DNA from: Mastigocoleus testarum BC008
GTDB lineage: Bacteria; Cyanobacteriota; Cyanobacteriia; Cyanobacteriales; Nostocaceae
Length of the DNA stretch: 64,000 nucleotides
Reading direction: 5' to 3'
Assembly: GCF_001456025.1 (NCBI RefSeq)
Contig: NZ_LMTZ01000148.1
Span: 1-64,000 of the forward strand
Position numbers and translations under genes: made by a program. Below the pieces are notes generated by a model, which had not been told where the DNA came from, ran no database searches, and saw only the letters and a program-made list of their open reading frames with translations. Shown here one piece after another: positions 41,777 through 50,925 of the stretch. The number at the start of each line of letters is the position of its first letter. The stretch's first letter is position 1.

Positions 41777-43345
41777 ATGTCTTACGTCTCATTGCTGAAA
41801 ACCATACCAGATTTTTTTAGTCAACCTGTAGGGATAGCGGCACTAGCATCCGTTGGTATTCATGGTGTCATTGCTTTTCTGCTGCCCTTAATGCCGGTAG
41901 AGACAAAAAAAACCAAAGAAGTCAAAATTCCGAAAACTGTTGGACTTGTTGAACTCGACCAAGCCGATCGGCAACGTATTCCTCAAACAAATTCGACAAA
42001 CGTAACGCCTAATCTACAGCCCAATATCCAAACGGCTGTCCAATTGCCTGAATTTGCAACAAAAGCCACTCCGTTACCAAGATTAGCTCCTCCTCCATTG
42101 GTAACACCTCCAGTTGCTTCGAATCAAATCATGCCACCTTTGCCTGTATCACGAAGTGAATTGGGAATAGATCCACTACCCAAAAATCGGCAAGTTAAAA
42201 CAAGACAAAGTAATCCCTTTCGTATACGTCCAGAAGATAGGTTTGGAGCTAAAAAATCTTGGAGTGCTAGTAGACCGGAACTTAATTTTGAGGATCCTGT
42301 TAAGAATTCCAATGCTGGAGCGAATCAGAAGCTAAGAGCAAAAGTAGCCACTGGAACTAATACTAGGAATAACACTCAAAAAGATTTACAAGCTAGTTTA
42401 CCTAAGGTAAATCCAGCTGCAATGCCTGCTGGGTTACCAGGAAAACCAATTCCGGTTTCTGGGGATGTTACTTCTGTTAGTGCTTTACCTCGGGGTAACC
42501 AAGTTTTAAATGACTCGTCAAGGGGATTTAATGTCACAAATAATACTAATCCTCTGACTTCTGGAACAAGATTGGTTACGGGAGTAACAAATTCACCACA
42601 GGTAAATAACGTTCAAACAGCCCAGGTCAAAGTTAAGTCTCCATCTCGGAAGAAAGTCATTACTGAACCCGAACTTATTGCTAGGGCAAAACAGATTACT
42701 CCCAACATTCAAATGCAAGCGGTTCCACTGCAACCCAGTCTTGACTTACCAACAGGTGAAAAGGCTACCAATGTTAAGGGAGGTTTAGTTGTTGATGGTG
42801 ATGGTAAAATTAATTACTTTGAGTTATTAGACAAATCAGTATCATCTAATCTCAAAGTTGCTATCAGAGACTACTTCAAAAACTACTTCCAGAAAAATCC
42901 AATCAAGGCAACTGGAAAACCTAAGTATTTTTCTTTTAATGCTGTTTTCGAACCTAGTGACACCCTAAATCTCCGCGAACGTTTGCGTGCTATTAAAGAC
43001 CAACGGGGTTTAAAAGTTAGTCCTTCACCAAGTGGTGCAGTCCCTGGTAGCAGAATTACTAACACAGAAAAATTATCTTCATCACCAATTGTTATTCAAT
43101 CGGTAGTTAGAACAGACAAAGCTACTGATAATCCTGGAAATAATCAAACTTCTTATAATCAAACTTCTCAGCCGGGGTTTTTATCTCAGCGTTCACTAAT
43201 TATTCCAGAGAATAGTAAAGGTAATTTAGAAAACCGTACCCAAGTCTCATCTTCTTCCAAAGAAAACCAGAGAAATTTGATTTTGCGGCTTCGCAAACTA
43301 CGAGAGCAAAGACAAATAAAAACAAAAACCTCAGATTTTCAATAA
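41777..43345 (+). CDS. TonB-like periplasm-spanning protein (tentative)
   Basis: 522 residues. A single N-terminal membrane helix (about 19-38, GIAALASVGIHGVIAFLLPLM), then a long Pro/Asn/Gln/Ser-rich disordered part (about 60-320) with PPPLVTPPV and PLPVSRSE, then a region (about 334-395, GGLVVDGDGKINYFELLD) that loosely resembles the TonB C-terminal fold, and a basic tail ending in RLRKLREQRQIKTK. The topology fits an energy transducer reaching the outer membrane. The C-terminal match is weak and no ExbB/ExbD or receptor gene is adjacent. Confidence 0.5.
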   Translation: MSYVSLLKTIPDFFSQPVGIAALASVGIHGVIAFLLPLMPVETKKTKEVKIPKTVGLVELDQADRQRIPQTNSTNVTPNLQPNIQTAVQLPEFATKATPLPRLAPPPLVTPPVASNQIMPPLPVSRSELGIDPLPKNRQVKTRQSNPFRIRPEDRFGAKKSWSASRPELNFEDPVKNSNAGANQKLRAKVATGTNTRNNTQKDLQASLPKVNPAAMPAGLPGKPIPVSGDVTSVSALPRGNQVLNDSSRGFNVTNNTNPLTSGTRLVTGVTNSPQVNNVQTAQVKVKSPSRKKVITEPELIARAKQITPNIQMQAVPLQPSLDLPTGEKATNVKGGLVVDGDGKINYFELLDKSVSSNLKVAIRDYFKNYFQKNPIKATGKPKYFSFNAVFEPSDTLNLRERLRAIKDQRGLKVSPSPSGAVPGSRITNTEKLSSSPIVIQSVVRTDKATDNPGNNQTSYNQTSQPGFLSQRSLIIPENSKGNLENRTQVSSSSKENQRNLILRLRKLREQRQIKTKTSDFQ

Positions 43346-43603
43346 TCTCAGGTCATAGGGTTCGATTATTAAGTTTGATTAGTTAGTCATGTGGTGGTTC
43401 CAAATCCATCTCTTTATTATCCGTACCGTTAGGGTAAAGCATTATAAAAAATAGAATTCGGAACCACTTACCAAATTTTTTTGTATGCACTTAAATCGGA
43501 GATGAGGTATCGAATATCCCAATCCTATTACGTGCAAACAAAAATTATTTCTGTTGGACTAAACAAGTTACCACTAAGGTCAAGAAGTAAGCATTAATAA
43601 CTG

Positions 43604-44023
43604 TTAACCTTCAACTACGACCTTACCAACCATACCAGCACCGCGATGGGGTTCGCAGTAAAAAGTGTATTCGCCAGCAGGAGCATCAGCAGGTATAGTA
43701 GTTTCAAATTCTTGACCTGGGCTCATTAGTAATTGCTTATGAGAAAGTTCTTTTGCTAGATCGGCACTTTTCGCAGGGTTTTGGGTTTTGTCAAAAACCA
43801 CATTGTGGGGAGGAACTTTATTATTTACCCACTTGATGGTGTCACCAGGCTTGACTGTTAGTTTGGAAGGTTCAAATGCCAACATTCCTTTGTCATTGCC
43901 AAGCTTGATTGTGTATGTTTCGGCTGCAGCACTATCTACGAATACAACAAAGCTGCTGACAAAGAAGAAGATAGCACAAATAGCTAAACCAATACGTTGT
44001 AGATTTGCTGCAAATAATTTCAT
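43604..44023 (-). CDS. petE: plastocyanin precursor
   Basis: 139 residues from ATG 44023 (GAGAGG 6-11 bases upstream). The signal peptide of about 34 residues ends at SAAA, giving a mature protein of about 105 residues starting ETYTIKLGNDKG. The copper ligands are in place: His in VPPHNVVF, then Cys, His and Met in YCEPHRGAGM. It carries electrons from cytochrome b6f to photosystem I or cytochrome oxidase in the thylakoid lumen. It lies on the same strand as psbV and 522 bases downstream of it. Confidence 0.97.
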   Translation of the reverse strand: MKLFAANLQRIGLAICAIFFFVSSFVVFVDSAAAETYTIKLGNDKGMLAFEPSKLTVKPGDTIKWVNNKVPPHNVVFDKTQNPAKSADLAKELSHKQLLMSPGQEFETTIPADAPAGEYTFYCEPHRGAGMVGKVVVEG

Positions 44024-44545
44024 AAAACCTCTCGGAAGTGTTGAAATCCTAACTCTTGGAAGCAGGGTGGAAAAATTTAAATTTTTCAATATCATTCATT
44101 GTAAATAAAATTGACCAAAATATGACGCTTTGTCATAGATAGAAATTTTTTTTTAATGATTGCCTACAATTGTGAAGCTGAGATCGCGATCCTAAACTCG
44201 TGGAATTGGGAGTGGATGCTCGGGGATCGGGGTTCAAAAGTCAGAACATAGCGGTAAGTTCACAACCTGGCAGTTGAGGTATCGCTTTAGAGTAAGATGT
44301 CGTTGAAGAAGCTTTTGACTAAACTCAATAAATATAAATACTTTACGCTGGAGCAGAAGGGCGTCGGCAGAGCCTCTGACTAACGTCACGCCGGGCTAAC
44401 CGTTAGCCACTAGCCGCTAACAGAAACCCCAAATAGAAAAGCAGAAGAATGTAAATCTGTGTTAAGATATTACCTCCTGCTGCTTTATTGAATATACCTA
44501 GGCTTAATCAAAAAAGTTTATAAATGTACTTTGACCTTTGTAAAC
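44024..44545. other. 522-bp spacer between psbV and petE
   Basis: It includes the petE promoter region. A GC-rich repeat fragment at 44340-44425 (GGGCGTCGGCAGAGCC, CGTTAGCCACTAGCCGCTAACAG) resembles those at 18.8-19.1 kb. No gene seen. Confidence 0.4.
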
Positions 44546-45037
44546 CTAGAAGTATATTTTGCCACCACCCCATCTTTTACCAACAACCTTAGGTTGCAAA
44601 AGGATGTAACCTGCGATTGCTTCAAAGTCTTCTTCATTTAGGTTTCTCATTTCTGTGAAAATATCTGCACTTTTCATACTGGGGTGCAATTCAGAAATTT
44701 CAATTTCACCATCATAGGTAGTGGGATTTTTCATATAATCCACAAGCCCTTCAATGTTGTTCCGAGCAGGTGTAGCTAAAGCCAGAGTTTCTGGATCTAG
44801 CCCAACGTTCTGGTTAGTTTTGGTTACACCACCAAGATGACAATCGGCACAAGCGAATCTGAACAACCGCTTACCTTCTTTAATCTGTTTCAGACTTAGG
44901 ACAACATCATCACCCTTATCATTTAAAGGTACCGTGCGTGTAGCTGTATCTAATTCTACTGCTGTTGCACTACCCAGGCAAAACTGAAATGTTAATAATA
45001 AAGTAGCTACAAAAATGCCAACTAGTTTTCTAAACAT
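44546..45037 (-). CDS. psbV: photosystem II cytochrome c-550 (PsbV)
   Basis: 163 residues; a 26-residue signal ending SATA leaves a mature protein of 137, the standard length, starting VELDTATRTVPLN. The haem-binding motif is CADCH, with the second axial His in ELHPSM. The C-terminus is GGGKIYF as in other PsbV proteins. It stabilises the oxygen-evolving complex on the lumen side. It is followed downstream by petE. Confidence 0.98.
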   Translation of the reverse strand: MFRKLVGIFVATLLLTFQFCLGSATAVELDTATRTVPLNDKGDDVVLSLKQIKEGKRLFRFACADCHLGGVTKTNQNVGLDPETLALATPARNNIEGLVDYMKNPTTYDGEIEISELHPSMKSADIFTEMRNLNEEDFEAIAGYILLQPKVVGKRWGGGKIYF

Positions 45038-45351
45038 ATTTCCCCTTAAGGATTTCGACTCTCAACACAGCAATGAATACCAGCGAGACTTAATCTTTTG
45101 AGTGTTAACTATTCTTGTTAACTGCTAATCGATCGATGACTGATTCTTTATTAACTGATTAATTCAGATTAAGCTGCTTTTATACAATTATCACGTGAAT
45201 AGTGCAATTTGTTGCCCAAACTACCAGGATATCTTGTCTTAAGTATCTGTGATGGGGAGGTAAGGGAGAGTAAAAAAACTTAGATTAACAGTATTTTTCT
45301 TATTGCTTTGCTTTTAAGTTACTTTTTTCTCTCAGTAATTTGCGTCTTATT
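45038..45351. other. 314-bp spacer upstream of psbV
   Basis: psbV promoter region (minus strand) and the tail of the permease operon. AT-rich, with a CACGTG palindrome at about 45191 but no identified regulator site. Confidence 0.35.
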
Positions 45352-46188
45352 TTAACCTTTACCACCTGTAAATTTTACACTTTGAATAAAATACCGATTG
45401 AAAAAGCTATAGATTATTAAAACCGGTAATGTGAATACCATTGAAGCCGCCATGATGTAATTCCAATAGCTGATATATTGACCTTTGAAAGTGTTAAGCC
45501 CCAAAGGTAGGGTAAACATTTCAGGGTCGAACAGAATCACCACAGGTAATAAAAAATTATTCCAGCTATTCATAAAAACAAAAATTGCTTGGGCTGCTAA
45601 TGCGGGTTTGGCGAGGGGAAGAACTATGTGGCGAAAAATTCCGAAGGTTGTCAAGCCATCAAGTGCTGCAGCTTCTTCTAATTCCCGAGGAAAATTCACA
45701 AAAAATTGTCGCATCATAAAAATAAAAGTAGCATTGACCATCCCTGGAACAATCATCCCCTGATAGGAATTAAGCCAGCCAAAGGCTTTTAAAATCAAGA
45801 AAGTAGGAATTAATGTTACCTGGACTGGTACCGCTAAAACTGCCAAAATTAGCAGAAACCAAAAACGTCTTCCAGTAAAACTCAGTCGAGCTAGGGCATA
45901 ACCAGCCATTGAGTTGAAGAGTAAATTAGAAACTGTAATACTAATAGCTATAATTACGCTGTTTAGTAGCCAACGAAAAAATAAAGGTTCTTGGAGAAAA
46001 ATTTGTTTGTAATTATTGAGAGTGAAGTGTTTTGGGAAAAAATTGGGTTCCCCACCAACTATTTCCGACAGGGGTTTAAAGGAAGCAGAAAATGCCCACA
46101 AAAAAGGAATGAGGGTGAGAATTGCATATAGAGCCAATACTAAATAAAGTATTATCTGTACCCAGGAAATACTCAGACGCTTAATCAC
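45352..46188 (-). CDS. sugar ABC transporter permease, MalG type
   Basis: 278 residues with six membrane helices and the permease signature EEAAALDGLTTFGIFRHIVLPLAKPAL (EAA loop, about 165-191) that docks the ATPase. The N-terminal P-loop-less MalG pattern (LYLVLALYAILTLIPFLWAFSAS) fits CUT1-family permeases. It starts with GTG overlapping the stop of the MalF-type gene (GTGA), so they are one operon. No binding protein or ATPase gene is adjacent; the ATPase may be shared. Confidence 0.9.
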   Translation of the reverse strand: MIKRLSISWVQIILYLVLALYAILTLIPFLWAFSASFKPLSEIVGGEPNFFPKHFTLNNYKQIFLQEPLFFRWLLNSVIIAISITVSNLLFNSMAGYALARLSFTGRRFWFLLILAVLAVPVQVTLIPTFLILKAFGWLNSYQGMIVPGMVNATFIFMMRQFFVNFPRELEEAAALDGLTTFGIFRHIVLPLAKPALAAQAIFVFMNSWNNFLLPVVILFDPEMFTLPLGLNTFKGQYISYWNYIMAASMVFTLPVLIIYSFFNRYFIQSVKFTGGKG

Positions 46189-47084
46189 ACGCCTTCACCT
46201 CCGAATAACCGTCTCCCAAATAAAGTAACTATGATGATTAATATCGCTAATAAGAAAGCGATCGCTGCAGCGTACCCCATTTGCAAGTGACGAAATACAG
46301 CTTGGTATATTAATAAAACTATTGTTAATGTGGCATTGTTAGGACCACCCGTACCACCAGAAAAAATATAAGATTGGTCAAATAATTGGAAAGTACCGAT
46401 GATACCGATCGCCACCACAAAAAATGTCACTGGCTTGAGCACGGGAATAGTGATATGAATAAACTTTTCCCACCAATTAGCACCATCTAATTCTGCAGCT
46501 TCATATAATGTCCTAGGTATATCTTGTAATGCTGCTAGGTAAATAACCATATAGAAAGGAGCAGTTGACCAAATATTCATCATCATGATGGCTTTGAGGG
46601 CTACGCCAGGATCGCCTAACCAGTTGTAAGTGGGTAGTCCTAAAGCAGTAAGCAAATCATTTAATAAGCCATTGGTGTTATAAATCCACATGAAGATGAG
46701 AGTCAGTACAGCGGAAGAAGTCACTGTGGGTAAAAAGTAAAGAATGCGCCACCAGTTTTTACCGCGAATCCCAGAATTAAGGGTAACAGCTAAAATGACT
46801 GCCAAAATTGTTTGTGCGGGGACAACAATGACAACATACTCTGCTGTATTTTTTAGGGCGATCCAAATTCGTTCATCATCAACAAGTTGAGTAAAGTTAC
46901 GAACGCCAACAAACTGATACTCAATACTGCCCAGTAATTTTACATTATGCAAGGAAAGAAAAACAGCAAATACAATCGGCAACACTACAAAAATTCCTAG
47001 TATTAGAATAGTTGGTGCCATAAAAAAGTAGGCAGCCAAATTTTCTGTAATGTTGTACTTCCTTGGAAAGGGAGAAGTTTTCAC
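46185..47084 (-). CDS. sugar ABC transporter permease, MalF type
   Basis: 299 residues, six membrane helices after a short basic N-terminus. The EAA loop is YEAAELDGANWWEKFIHITIPVLKPV (about 204-229). It pairs with the MalG-type permease to form the channel of a CUT1 sugar or polyol importer. The upstream gene is an S9 peptidase and not a binding protein, so the substrate cannot be guessed. Confidence 0.9.
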   Translation of the reverse strand: MKTSPFPRKYNITENLAAYFFMAPTILILGIFVVLPIVFAVFLSLHNVKLLGSIEYQFVGVRNFTQLVDDERIWIALKNTAEYVVIVVPAQTILAVILAVTLNSGIRGKNWWRILYFLPTVTSSAVLTLIFMWIYNTNGLLNDLLTALGLPTYNWLGDPGVALKAIMMMNIWSTAPFYMVIYLAALQDIPRTLYEAAELDGANWWEKFIHITIPVLKPVTFFVVAIGIIGTFQLFDQSYIFSGGTGGPNNATLTIVLLIYQAVFRHLQMGYAAAIAFLLAILIIIVTLFGRRLFGGEGV

Positions 47085-47236
47085 TGTGAGAAGTACTTAA
47101 TTATGATGTTAAATATCATATTGAATTTTGTACCACTGTAGGTCGATGTTTTTGGATTTGTTAAGTTCCTAAATCAAACTTTTTATTATCTCCAACCGTT
47201 TCTGTTTCGGTGATTTATAGTTGACTTTCAAGAATA

Positions 47237-49216
47237 TTACTTAATAATTCCAGAATGTCCTGACGTATTGGTCATTGGTTCAATTCTTCCGCCTAAATAC
47301 TTCCCCAAGAACTCTTCAACCTTTGCATAGAAATGCAGTCGATTTTGAGGACGCGTAAAACCGTGTCCTTCATCAGGATAGAGAATATATTCAACATTCT
47401 TATTAGCATTTCGCATCGCAACAACAATTTGTTCGCTTTCTACCTGTTTAACTCTTGGATCCTTAGCACCTTGTGCAATCAGCAATGGAGCTTGGATACG
47501 GTTGACAAAAAATAATGGTGAACGAGATTTGAGTAAATCCGCTTCTTTTTCTAAATTACCTACACGATAGTAGAATCTGGCTTTGACCATATTCCATTCA
47601 GCAGGAATACTTTCCATTAAAGTCAGCAAATTACTAGGACCAACCATATCAACACCAGCAGCAAACACGTTGGGTGTGAATGTTAAGCCAACTAAAGTTG
47701 CATAACCACCATAAGAACCACCCATGATTGCGACTTTTTTTGGATCTGCAATACCCTGAAGAATTGTCCAGTTCACTCCATCAATCAAATCTTCATGCAT
47801 TTTTCTTCCCCATTCTCTGTTACCAGCATTGAGAAATTTTTTCCCGTATCCAGTAGAACCCCGGAAGTTAATTTGTAAAACTGCATAGCCACGATTTGCC
47901 AACCATTGCACCATGGGATTGTAACCCCAGGTATCTCGAATCCACGGTCCTCCGTGGACTAGCAATACTGTAGGTAGTTTATTTGGTGAAATTCCAACGG
48001 GTGTTGTCAGATAACCACGAATCCTGAGCCCATCGCGGGACCGATAGGATATTGGTTGCATTTGTGCAAGTTTGACATTTTCTAGAGCGGGCTTATTGCT
48101 AAACAACCGCTGACTTTTTTTAGTAACTCGGTTGTATTTATAATAATGTGTTGGTCCATTATCTGCGTTATAAGCTACCAACCATATTTTGTCTGCAAGG
48201 TCGCGGTCGAGTATGCGAAACTCACCGCCGTGAATTTTTGATAGAGCCTGAAAATCAGCAGTAATACTTTTGTCTAATACTTGCCATTGCAATTTATCTT
48301 TATAAAATCCAACAGCCTGGACGTATCGCTTTGTTGGGTGAATAAAAGTAGCATTAACGTCGTATTGTAAATTTTGAGCAATAATACTTTCTTTCCTGGT
48401 TTTCAAGTTCAATGCCGAAAGTCTAATTGTTTCAGCATTGTGATTACCTAAAATATAAAGTACTTTCCCATTCTCGGAAAATCCTAAGGCTGTACCGCTC
48501 TCATCTGGACCCCAACTACGAATGACTTTCCAGGGTTTTTGATAGTTATCTTTAATCGATAAAGTTGAGCCACCATCGGGAGTCATTCCTATCGCCGCAC
48601 GTACTTTAAACTCCGCATCCGCAATTGTGTGAATGAAGTTACCAGTATTTTTCACCCTCAAGGTTGTTTTACCTGTTTTGAGGTTAACTTGATAAACATC
48701 ATGTTTACGTTTATCCCTAATATTTAGACCTACTAATAATTGATAGGGAAATTTACGATCTAAAGCAATTATTCGTGCCTGGACATTTTTTTTGGGAGTT
48801 AAATTTGTAATTTTTCTAGTCTTGATATTTAGCGCAAAAATCTGGAAATTTCCATTATTATTTACATCTTGACTATAAATTATTTGCTCGTAATTATAAC
48901 TCCATAAATAACTTCGAATGCAATATTTTTTATTGGTAGTTAAAATTTGATCGTTTGGTTTATCAATATTCCTAATCCATACTTGCAGTAAATTATTTTT
49001 ATCCGGTGCCATGTATGTTATATATTTACCATCCGGTGAAATTTGTAGATTTAATTTATCTGGATTAGCAAACAAAGTTTCACGCTTAATTAATGGTGGC
49101 AAATTAGCCAAAGATAAACGAAGATTATTTGATATCTTAGCTGCTACTGATAAAGACAGAGGAAGTAACGACTTATACCTCCCATTCATTTCAAGTTTTG
49201 GATTTTGCATATTCAT
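47237..49216 (-). CDS. S9 family prolyl oligopeptidase/acylaminoacyl-peptidase
   Basis: 659 residues. N-terminal part (about 50-390) forms a beta-propeller (LQISPDGKYITYMAP, DENGTALGFSENGKVLYIL-like blades). C-terminal part (about 395-645) is an alpha/beta-hydrolase: VLLVHGGPWIRDTWG, nucleophile IMGGSYGGYATLVG, Asp in GAKDPRV and His in PDEGHGF. No clear signal peptide, although residues 15-35 are mildly hydrophobic. It degrades short peptides in the cytoplasm or periplasm. It lies 152 bases ahead of the permease pair on the same strand. Confidence 0.92.
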   Translation of the reverse strand: MNMQNPKLEMNGRYKSLLPLSLSVAAKISNNLRLSLANLPPLIKRETLFANPDKLNLQISPDGKYITYMAPDKNNLLQVWIRNIDKPNDQILTTNKKYCIRSYLWSYNYEQIIYSQDVNNNGNFQIFALNIKTRKITNLTPKKNVQARIIALDRKFPYQLLVGLNIRDKRKHDVYQVNLKTGKTTLRVKNTGNFIHTIADAEFKVRAAIGMTPDGGSTLSIKDNYQKPWKVIRSWGPDESGTALGFSENGKVLYILGNHNAETIRLSALNLKTRKESIIAQNLQYDVNATFIHPTKRYVQAVGFYKDKLQWQVLDKSITADFQALSKIHGGEFRILDRDLADKIWLVAYNADNGPTHYYKYNRVTKKSQRLFSNKPALENVKLAQMQPISYRSRDGLRIRGYLTTPVGISPNKLPTVLLVHGGPWIRDTWGYNPMVQWLANRGYAVLQINFRGSTGYGKKFLNAGNREWGRKMHEDLIDGVNWTILQGIADPKKVAIMGGSYGGYATLVGLTFTPNVFAAGVDMVGPSNLLTLMESIPAEWNMVKARFYYRVGNLEKEADLLKSRSPLFFVNRIQAPLLIAQGAKDPRVKQVESEQIVVAMRNANKNVEYILYPDEGHGFTRPQNRLHFYAKVEEFLGKYLGGRIEPMTNTSGHSGIIK

Positions 49217-49904
49217 TAATATCCAGTTGGTAATAAAAATAAATGTTAGTTAAAAACCAATGTTTTTGAAGTTAGTTTTCAGACGTTTGTTGGTATTATG
49301 TTTTTAAGTATAATTATTTACGCTAAATTTTAATTACGAGTTATGCAAAACTTTCCTAAAAGAAGAATTTAGTAGAATTTGAAAATTTCACAGATTTTTC
49401 CCCAGGTTAAGTTGGCATCAACTCCGTTAATTTGGTGTATCTGTTGTCAGATTTTGCAATGTAATAGTCATTTTGTGAAATACTTTACAGAATCTTTAAT
49501 TTATGTATGGGAACTACAGCTATCTTATATTGCTCTCAATTTAAACTAAATTGCCAAACTTTTTTCATAAAATGTTTTTACACGAGCAAAATATAATAAT
49601 AATTCTAGATGAATTTATGCTTGCAAAAATCTTCCAGAGGCTTGATATGTGATACCTTTATAGTCAAAATAAATTACATCTTCGTACAAACTATATGCAA
49701 ACCATATAACAGAATTAAGAATCCAAAATCCTATATTTACAAGTATTTCACTCCAAGTTCCAGCAAATTTATTCCGTACCTATTAGCTGGTAAACTGCCG
49801 TAGTCTCCGCGCTAAATAAAACCCGTCAGTCGGATATAAATTAAGAAAATCCGACAGTAAATTTCATCTACTGTCGCTCGAAAAACATAATTTTAGGTGA
49901 TATA
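49217..49904. other. spacer between the S9 peptidase and era
   Basis: About 690 bases, AT-rich. A TCGGAT/ATCCGA inverted repeat lies near 49833-49857. The short frame at 49609-49803 has no recognisable content. Confidence 0.4.
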
Positions 49905-49943
49905 AAAATTCCCACCCCCAGTGATGATTTGGGGTTGGGAATT
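49905..49943 (-). terminator. terminator downstream of era
   Basis: AATTCCCAACCCC and GGGGGTGGGAATT pair on the minus strand, with one mismatch, followed by TTTTATA. It lies 23 bases beyond the era stop. Confidence 0.7.
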
Positions 49944-49965
49944 AATTCATTGATTATGAAAACTT

Positions 49966-50925
49966 CTACTCTTCAACACGATATCCTAATTCTGCTAAGC
50001 GAATCCGAGACTGACGCCACTTAGGTTGTACTTTTACAAATAGTTCTAAATATACTTTACCTGCAATTAACTTTTGAATCTGTTCTCGAGCGGCGCTCCC
50101 AATAGCCTTAAGCATATTACCACCCTTACCAATGAGTATGCCTTTCTGGGAATCACGTTCCACGTTAATAGTTGCGAGGACGCTAGTAATCGTTGGTGTT
50201 TCCTCAACTTTTTCAATTGCGATCGCAACCGAGTGAGGAATTTCTTCACGCGTCAATGATAATATTTGCTCGCGAATTAATTCACCCATAATAAAACGCT
50301 CTGGTTGATCGGTCACTAAATCGGGTGGATAATAAAGTGGTCCTGGCTCTATGTTTTGTATTAATAAATTTTGTAGTTCCGGAAGTCCTACTCCAGTTTT
50401 AGCTGAAAATTTAGTGGTCTGCCATTCTTGCGAGCGCGCCAAACTATAATAACTTTCATCCTGTTGGGAAGATAAATCCGGTTCTTGTTTGTCAATCTTA
50501 TTTAACCCTAAAATTACCGACGTCGTGCTGCGACTTAGTAATTCTCCGATATAACGATCTCCTGTACCACAGGAAGCTGCTGCATCAACGACAAATAAAA
50601 CAACATCAACAGATTCAATCGCTATTTTGGCATTTTGTACCAGAACTTTTCCCAACTGGTGATGGGGCTTATGGATTCCTGGAGTATCTACAAATATCAG
50701 TTGCGCTTCAGGTGTAGTTAATATGCCACGAAGGCGATTACGTGTTGTTTGGGCAACTGGAGATGTAATCGCAATTTTTTGCCCTACCAATTGATTCATC
50801 AAAGTTGATTTACCAACATTTGGACGACCAATAATTCCAATAAATCCAGATTTGAATCCAGGAGGAGATGAGGGAATAACCCCTTCTGACGAGCCTAATA
50901 CTATGTTGTTCTCTATACTTTTCAT
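49966..50925 (-). CDS. era: GTPase Era
   Basis: 319 residues from ATG 50925; a GTG four codons upstream is possible. G1 GRPNVGKST (about 34-42), G2 region TTRNRLRGI, G3 DTPGIH, G4 NKID and a C-terminal KH domain with GKGGNMLKAIGSAAREQI. Era assists maturation of 16S rRNA and the 30S subunit. The first 30 residues form a short extension common in cyanobacteria. It stands alone, with a 2.25-kb gene-free stretch upstream. Confidence 0.96.
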   Translation of the reverse strand: MKSIENNIVLGSSEGVIPSSPPGFKSGFIGIIGRPNVGKSTLMNQLVGQKIAITSPVAQTTRNRLRGILTTPEAQLIFVDTPGIHKPHHQLGKVLVQNAKIAIESVDVVLFVVDAAASCGTGDRYIGELLSRSTTSVILGLNKIDKQEPDLSSQQDESYYSLARSQEWQTTKFSAKTGVGLPELQNLLIQNIEPGPLYYPPDLVTDQPERFIMGELIREQILSLTREEIPHSVAIAIEKVEETPTITSVLATINVERDSQKGILIGKGGNMLKAIGSAAREQIQKLIAGKVYLELFVKVQPKWRQSRIRLAELGYRVEE

